Below are positions 6,203 to 9,461 of a stretch of DNA of 9,461 nucleotides, piece by piece. The position numbers and the translations under genes are program-made. The notes under the pieces are model-generated. The model was not told the DNA's origin, did not search any database, and worked only from the letters and a program-made list of their open reading frames with translations. The stretch spans positions 1 through 9,461 of the forward strand of contig CAKVBE010000033.1 of NCBI GenBank assembly GCA_934725005.1. Reading direction: 5' to 3'. Numbering within the stretch: position 1 is the first letter of the stretch; each line of letters opens with the position of its first letter. Source of the stretch: an uncultured Rickettsiales bacterium (GTDB lineage Bacteria; Pseudomonadota; Alphaproteobacteria; Rickettsiales; UBA1997).

Positions 6203-6940
6203 TTGAGTGATATTTATTCATTTTCAAGATTTCAGATGCATCCAGAGCTAAATCATCTATTAAAGTCAAAATAAAAAGATGTTTATTTTACTATGATTGC
6301 AACTCTTATATCGTTAAGAACAACTTTAAAAAATTAAGAAAAAGCAGCTAAAGCATTTATGGAACACTTTAAATCAATAGAAGATGTACTATTGGCTAAT
6401 GCAGATGAAATCGCAAAAATAATAGAATGCGCTAGCATACCTCAAAAAAAGCTCAAACGGTGGTTAAAGCAAGCGGATATGTTAAAGGTACTTTTGATAA
6501 TGATTGGAATATATTTAAAACTATGAATATAAGTCAGCTAAAAAAATTTTGATGACTATATTTGAATTCGGAGAAAAAGCCGTAGCATGTTTACTGGAAC
6601 TTGGATCAGAAAAACCAAGCATATTAATTGATGTAAATATGTTGAGAGTGACTTCTAGATTATTTAACTTTAAATGGGCTAAACCAGATTTGTCAGATAA
6701 AGAACAACTAAAATACACAAAAAGTTTCTTGGAAGAACATCTGCAAAAAACCCATTTCTATTTCAAAAAGTTCATACACTATTACTTGTACACGGTAAAA
6801 ATATATGTAATAGTAGAATGAATTACTCAATCTGTTGTTTATCTAAAAATTGTTCTTTTTGTAAGCAACAAAAAAGAAACATTGAAAAATTTCTTATACC
6901 CAAATCAAAAAAAGAAAAACCGGCGAAGAAGATTTATTAA
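6203..6940 (+). pseudogene. Endonuclease III-like (HhH-GPD) DNA glycosylase pseudogene
   Basis: Intact relatives remove damaged pyrimidines in base excision repair. Pieces of the fold are readable in order but in changing frames. TMIATLISLRTTLKN at 6287-6334 fits the first helix block. EKAAKAFMEHFKSIEDVLLA and NADEIAKII follow. Then come AQTVVKASGYVKG and, in a third frame, FEFGEKAVACLLELG with SEKPSILIDVNMLRVTSRL, which are the hairpin with catalytic Lys and the strand with catalytic Asp. The end is VHGKNIC followed by a Cys cluster (CCLSKNCSFC) resembling the Fe-S loop, with altered spacing. TAA stops lie at 6272-6274 and 6335-6337, both one change from CAA. The frame moves by one base at 6444-6450, 6540-6550 and 6765-6769, each time in an A-run and each time like the loss of one A. 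The N-terminal limit is uncertain. The final TAA is at 6938-6940. Confidence 0.8.
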
Positions 6941-7108
6941 ATTTAAATATAGCTACATGAGATGCATCGGAATTATAAAAAATAAGTTCTAAATTCGTTA
7001 TTAAAAAATAGTTTTTCTATTAACTATATGTTAATAATAAAAATTCTTTAATTATTAATTTTAGTAGTTAAAATGCATCTAATAAGTAAGTTATAGTCAT
7101 TTTATTTT

Positions 7109-8242
7109 ATGTTTACAGTTAATGAAATTAGGACGAAATATTTAAATTTTTTCGAGTCAAAAGGTTGCAAAGTTATGCAATCAGCAAGTTTAATTCCAGA
7201 TGATCCAACATTGCTATTTACAAGTGCAGGAATGGTCCCATTTAAAAATTACTTTAGTGGTTTAGAAAAACCAGAATATACAAGAATTACAACTTCACAA
7301 AAATGTGTTAGAGCCGGTGGAAAACACAACGATTTAGAAGACGTTGGAAATGATGCAAGACATCACACATTTTTTGAAATGTTGGGAAATTTTTCATTTG
7401 GTGATTATTTTAAAAAAGAGGCAATAACCTGGGCATGGGAGTTTTTAACAGAAATTCTAAGCTTATCAAAAGAAAAATTATATGTAACTATTTATCATAC
7501 AGATGATGAAGCATATGATGTATGGCATAAGATAGTTGGTCTGCCAAAAGAAAAAATTATAAGAATACCTACTAAAGATAATTTTTGGGAGGTAGGAGAT
7601 ACAGGCCCTTGCGGTCCATGTACTGAAATATTTTATGACCACGGTTCAGAAATATGGGGTGGTTTACCTGGTACACCAGAAGAAGATGGTGATAGGTACA
7701 TAGAAATCTGGAACATAGTTTTTACACAGTTTGAAAGACAAAAAGATGGAAGCTTGAAAGAATTGGAACACAAAAATATAGACACAGGAATGGGTCTTGA
7801 AAGAATAGCAGCTGTTTTACAGGGTGTTCATAATAATTTCGATATAGATTTATTTAAAAATATAATAGATGATTCAAAAAAAATTATAGGCGGTGATAAT
7901 ATTTATTCACACAGAATAATAGCTGATCACTTAAGAAGTAGTTGTTTTTTAATAGCAGACGGAATCCTACCATCAAATGAAGGTAGAGGTTATGTACTCA
8001 GAAGAATTATGAGAAGAGCAATGTTGCAAGTACATAAACTAGGACAAAAAGAAGTTTCAATGTATAAATTAGTTGATTCGTTAATAAGAGAAATGGGTGA
8101 TGCCTATCCAGAATTAAAAGAACATAGAATCTTAATAATAGATACATTAAAGAACGAAGAAGCTAAGTTCAGGACAACTCTTGAAAATGGTTTAAAATTG
8201 CTTGAAGGCGAGATTGAAAAATATCTTAAGGAAAATGAATAG
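7109..8242 (+). CDS. alaS: Alanyl-tRNA synthetase, N-terminal catalytic part only (truncated)
   Basis: AlaRS charges tRNA-Ala. The full bacterial enzyme is about 870-880 residues (aminoacylation core, tRNA-recognition region, editing domain, C-Ala). This frame has 377. The class II core is excellent: [12 protein letters not shown] (38-49), motif 2 [19 protein letters not shown] and [18 protein letters not shown] (62-101), [13 protein letters not shown] (165-177), and motif 3 with [15 protein letters not shown] (225-239). [20 protein letters not shown] and [14 protein letters not shown] follow (271-304). It stops after [19 protein letters not shown]. The expected next block (AFKLYDTYGFPxDL) is absent in all forward frames downstream. 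In E. coli AlaRS, G3:U70 recognition uses Asn303 and Asp400. The first matches Asn290 here; the second lies in the lost part. A strong terminator follows 44 bp after the stop. Either a truncated pseudogene with a full alaS elsewhere, or half of a split enzyme. No Shine-Dalgarno. Confidence 0.9.
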   Translation: MFTVNEIRTKYLNFFESKGCKVMQSASLIPDDPTLLFTSAGMVPFKNYFSGLEKPEYTRITTSQKCVRAGGKHNDLEDVGNDARHHTFFEMLGNFSFGDYFKKEAITWAWEFLTEILSLSKEKLYVTIYHTDDEAYDVWHKIVGLPKEKIIRIPTKDNFWEVGDTGPCGPCTEIFYDHGSEIWGGLPGTPEEDGDRYIEIWNIVFTQFERQKDGSLKELEHKNIDTGMGLERIAAVLQGVHNNFDIDLFKNIIDDSKKIIGGDNIYSHRIIADHLRSSCFLIADGILPSNEGRGYVLRRIMRRAMLQVHKLGQKEVSMYKLVDSLIREMGDAYPELKEHRILIIDTLKNEEAKFRTTLENGLKLLEGEIEKYLKENE

Positions 8243-8286
8243 GACCTCTTAGTATATTCATTTTTAGTAATCAATAATAGTCTTCT

Positions 8287-8316
8287 AAAAAGAATTATCA
8301 ATAGATAATTCTTTTT
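8287..8316. terminator. Strong bidirectional intrinsic terminator between alaS and the pilin gene
   Basis: A perfect 13-bp stem (AAAAAGAATTATC 8287-8299, GATAATTCTTTTT 8304-8316) closes loop AATA. The ends of the stem are A-rich on the left and T-rich on the right, so a U-tract forms on either strand. It stands between two convergent genes and can serve both. Confidence 0.8.
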
Positions 8317-8413
8317 TAGTTTAAGTCTAATAATGAATTATTCAAATGTTTAAACTTACTGTGTTATCGTAATATTTACACATCCGAAAACTAGACATTG
8401 CACTTAAAATTCT

Positions 8414-8456
8414 TGAAACTGATTAATCTCTAACTGGATTAAAGTATAATCGTTTC
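8414..8456. other. Imperfect stem-loop past the 3' end of the pilin gene
   Basis: TGAAAC (8414-8419) and GATTA (8421-8425) pair with TAATC (8447-8451) and GTTTCA (8452-8456), with one bulged T and a 21-nt loop. It lies about 27 bp beyond the pilin stop on the minus strand and might contribute to mRNA end formation. The long loop makes that weak. Confidence 0.3.
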
Positions 8457-8482
8457 AGAACTTTCTGTAATCCGTTGTATTA

Positions 8483-9040
8483 TTATTGAAATATATCAGC
8501 TATTGTAAATTTTAAAACGTACTTGCCGTCATCAGTTGTACCACCAGTATCTGAACTACATTCGGTTTTTAGAACTTTTTCATTTGTACCAAATCTGCTT
8601 GCAAACTGTGCACATAATTTTTCATCAAGAATACCCCTTGTATTACCACCAGTGGAAGCTAATACTAACACATAACTTTCGTTATCTTGATCATATTTAT
8701 AATACCAGTTAGCACCGCTAATTTTTGAAGGGTAACCCTCTTTCTCTTTTGAATCCAATAAATCACCACCAGCTACAAAATTTGAACTATCATCTAGATA
8801 GCCATTCTCTATTAATGTTTCAAAATTTATTTTATCTGCTGTGTAAACTCTTGCATTATTGTTATCTATAAAACTTCTTATAGCTATTTTTAAAGTTGTA
8901 TACTCTGAGTTAATTAAATTAATTTTTGAATTATTAATTAAACTTCTACTACCAATAACACCAGAAACTAGCAAGGCTACTATAATCAATACTATTGACA
9001 GTTCTACTAGGGAGAAACCCTTTTTGTTATTTAATTTCAT
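8483..9040 (-). CDS. Type IV pilin / type II pseudopilin-like protein
   Basis: The N-terminus is a class III signal: MKLNNKKG, with prepilin peptidase cleavage expected between Gly8 and Phe9. The mature start is FSLVELSIVLIIVALLVSGVIG, giving Phe at +1 (N-methylated in the family) and Glu13 as the +5 glutamate needed for assembly. The hydrophobic stretch to about residue 30 anchors it in the inner membrane and packs the pilus core. Residues ~31-185 form the globular head, with Gly/Asn/Asp-rich loops. Two cysteines, Cys143 and Cys161, could form the C-terminal disulfide loop common in pilins. The length of 185 is ordinary. No other pilus or secretion gene is in the window, so whether it is a major pilin, minor pilin or pseudopilin cannot be told. 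It is convergent with alaS and divergent from rnpB. Confidence 0.9.
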   Translation of the reverse strand: MKLNNKKGFSLVELSIVLIIVALLVSGVIGSRSLINNSKINLINSEYTTLKIAIRSFIDNNNARVYTADKINFETLIENGYLDDSSNFVAGGDLLDSKEKEGYPSKISGANWYYKYDQDNESYVLVLASTGGNTRGILDEKLCAQFASRFGTNEKVLKTECSSDTGGTTDDGKYVLKFTIADIFQ

Positions 9041-9073
9041 CTATTAACAAATATATTAGTAATATGCTTACGC

Positions 9074-9101
9074 ATTTTAATTACTACGATTTAAAAATCA
9101 A
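9074..9101 (-). promoter_or_regulatory. Candidate promoter of the pilin-like gene
   Basis: On the minus strand TTGATT (9096-9101) and TAAAAT (9074-9079) are separated by 16 nt. This would start transcription about 25-30 nt before the pilin ATG. The -35 sequence is the same as that proposed for rnpB on the other strand. Confidence 0.4.
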
Positions 9102-9203
9102 TAATATTGGTATAAACCTGTCTATATATGAACTGTATTCAATAGGTAATAGTAAATATAATATTTAATTTTTACAACATTTCACCTATGATTAAAAAGA
9201 TTA

Positions 9204-9231
9204 TTGATTTTAAAAAGTAGTAAAATACTAT
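9204..9231 (+). promoter_or_regulatory. Candidate rnpB promoter
   Basis: TTGATT (9204-9209) and TACTAT (9226-9231) are separated by 16 nt. The predicted start, about 7 nt downstream, coincides with where the RNase P RNA should begin (about 9238). Confidence 0.5.
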
Positions 9232-9237
9232 TCTAAT

Positions 9238-9461
9238 TAAGTATGGCGAATGATTGCTTGTTTTTCTTATGATTAAGACAAGAGGAAAGTCCGGACTCCA
9301 TGAGACAATAGCAACGGATAACGTCCGTAGGAAGTGATTCCATGGAAAGCGCAACAGAAAATATACCGCCAGAAATGGTAAGGATGAAAAAGCGAGGTAA
9401 GAGCTCACTATCGACCATTAATTATGGTTGATTGGCAAGCCCTGCTAGGAGCAATACCAAG
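9238..9461 (+). ncRNA. rnpB: RNase P RNA, 5' part (class A), cut by the window end
   Basis: This is the catalytic RNA that removes 5' leaders from pre-tRNAs. The universally conserved block GAGGAAAGTCCGGACTCC is at 9282-9299. Before it, CTTG and TCTTA pair with TAAGA and CAAG as the P3 arm (about 9257-9282). CGGATAACGTCCG (9315-9327) fits the conserved P10/P11 area. ACAGAAA (9354-9360) with TACCGCC is the J11/12 element, and GAGGTAAGAGCTCAC (9394-9408) is the matching CR-III area. GGAGCAATACCAAG at the window edge corresponds to the start of the conserved element before P15. About 225 nt are present; the family is typically 350-400 nt, so the 3' part, including the P1 partner strand and the CCA-binding region, lies outside. 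The 5' end is set by the promoter and is approximate. Confidence 0.95.

Noticed and set aside
6549..6821. A separate 90-codon gene within the glycosylase region
   Set aside because: Its sequence (FEFGEKAVACLL, LIDVNMLRV) is the middle of the HhH-GPD fold and continues in other frames on both sides, so it is a pseudogene fragment.
8243..8286. Continuation of AlaRS in another frame after the stop
   Set aside because: None of the three forward frames shows the AFKLYDTYGFP block or any AlaRS-like sequence before the terminator, so this is not a simple frameshift.
8104..8301. Minus-strand frame opposite the end of alaS
   Set aside because: It is a shadow of the AlaRS coding sequence and the terminator hairpin.
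9172..9418. Two minus-strand open frames at the right end
   Set aside because: They are antisense to the conserved RNase P RNA and its promoter; the RNA explains the conservation.

Overview
This is a very AT-rich window with long intergenic gaps, several broken genes, dispersed palindromic repeats and almost no Shine-Dalgarno sequences. That picture fits a host-associated bacterium undergoing genome decay. My best guess is an alphaproteobacterium of the Rickettsiales type. This is an inference from style and gene content (AT content, decay, palindromic repeats), not from a marker gene comparison.

Left part (1-1728), a repeat-rich accessory region. Two imperfect ~105-bp direct repeats (A, B) lie to the left of a minus-strand BRO-N domain gene whose C-terminus has been cut off by a frameshift. 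Two further repeat copies (C, D; 61 bp identical) lie to its right. All four repeats share a palindromic core. Between C and D sit three more hairpins. Two of these have the same 10-6-10 geometry, different stems and exactly complementary loops. Positions 1729-2714 hold a LysR-type regulator gene split by a one-base frameshift.

Middle part (2715-4987). After about 360 bp with no convincing gene comes a compact minus-strand operon, read from high to low coordinates: an inositol-monophosphatase-family enzyme, an exported intradiol-dioxygenase-like protein (4-nt ATGA overlap) that lacks one of the four classical iron ligands, and nucleoside diphosphate kinase (16-nt gap).

Right part (4988-9461). 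A plus-strand Ham1/YjjX-like (ITPase-fold) gene is preceded by a decayed duplicate of its own 3' end. It is followed by a pseudogene of an endonuclease III-like DNA glycosylase (HhH-GPD) with two stop codons and three frameshifts in A-runs. Next is an alaS that ends cleanly after 377 codons, just before the segment holding the end of the tRNA-recognition region, the editing domain and the C-Ala domain. A strong bidirectional terminator separates it from a convergent minus-strand type IV pilin-like gene. The window ends inside the RNase P RNA gene (rnpB), which has a recognisable promoter.

The genes that look intact are ndk, the IMPase-like gene, the dioxygenase-like gene, the ITPase-like gene, the pilin and rnpB. 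The BRO, LysR, glycosylase and duplicated ITPase tail are broken, and alaS is truncated. No coherent new multi-gene system is visible. The most original signals are the palindromic repeat family, the paired complementary-loop hairpins, the ligand-altered exported dioxygenase and the catalytic-domain-only AlaRS.
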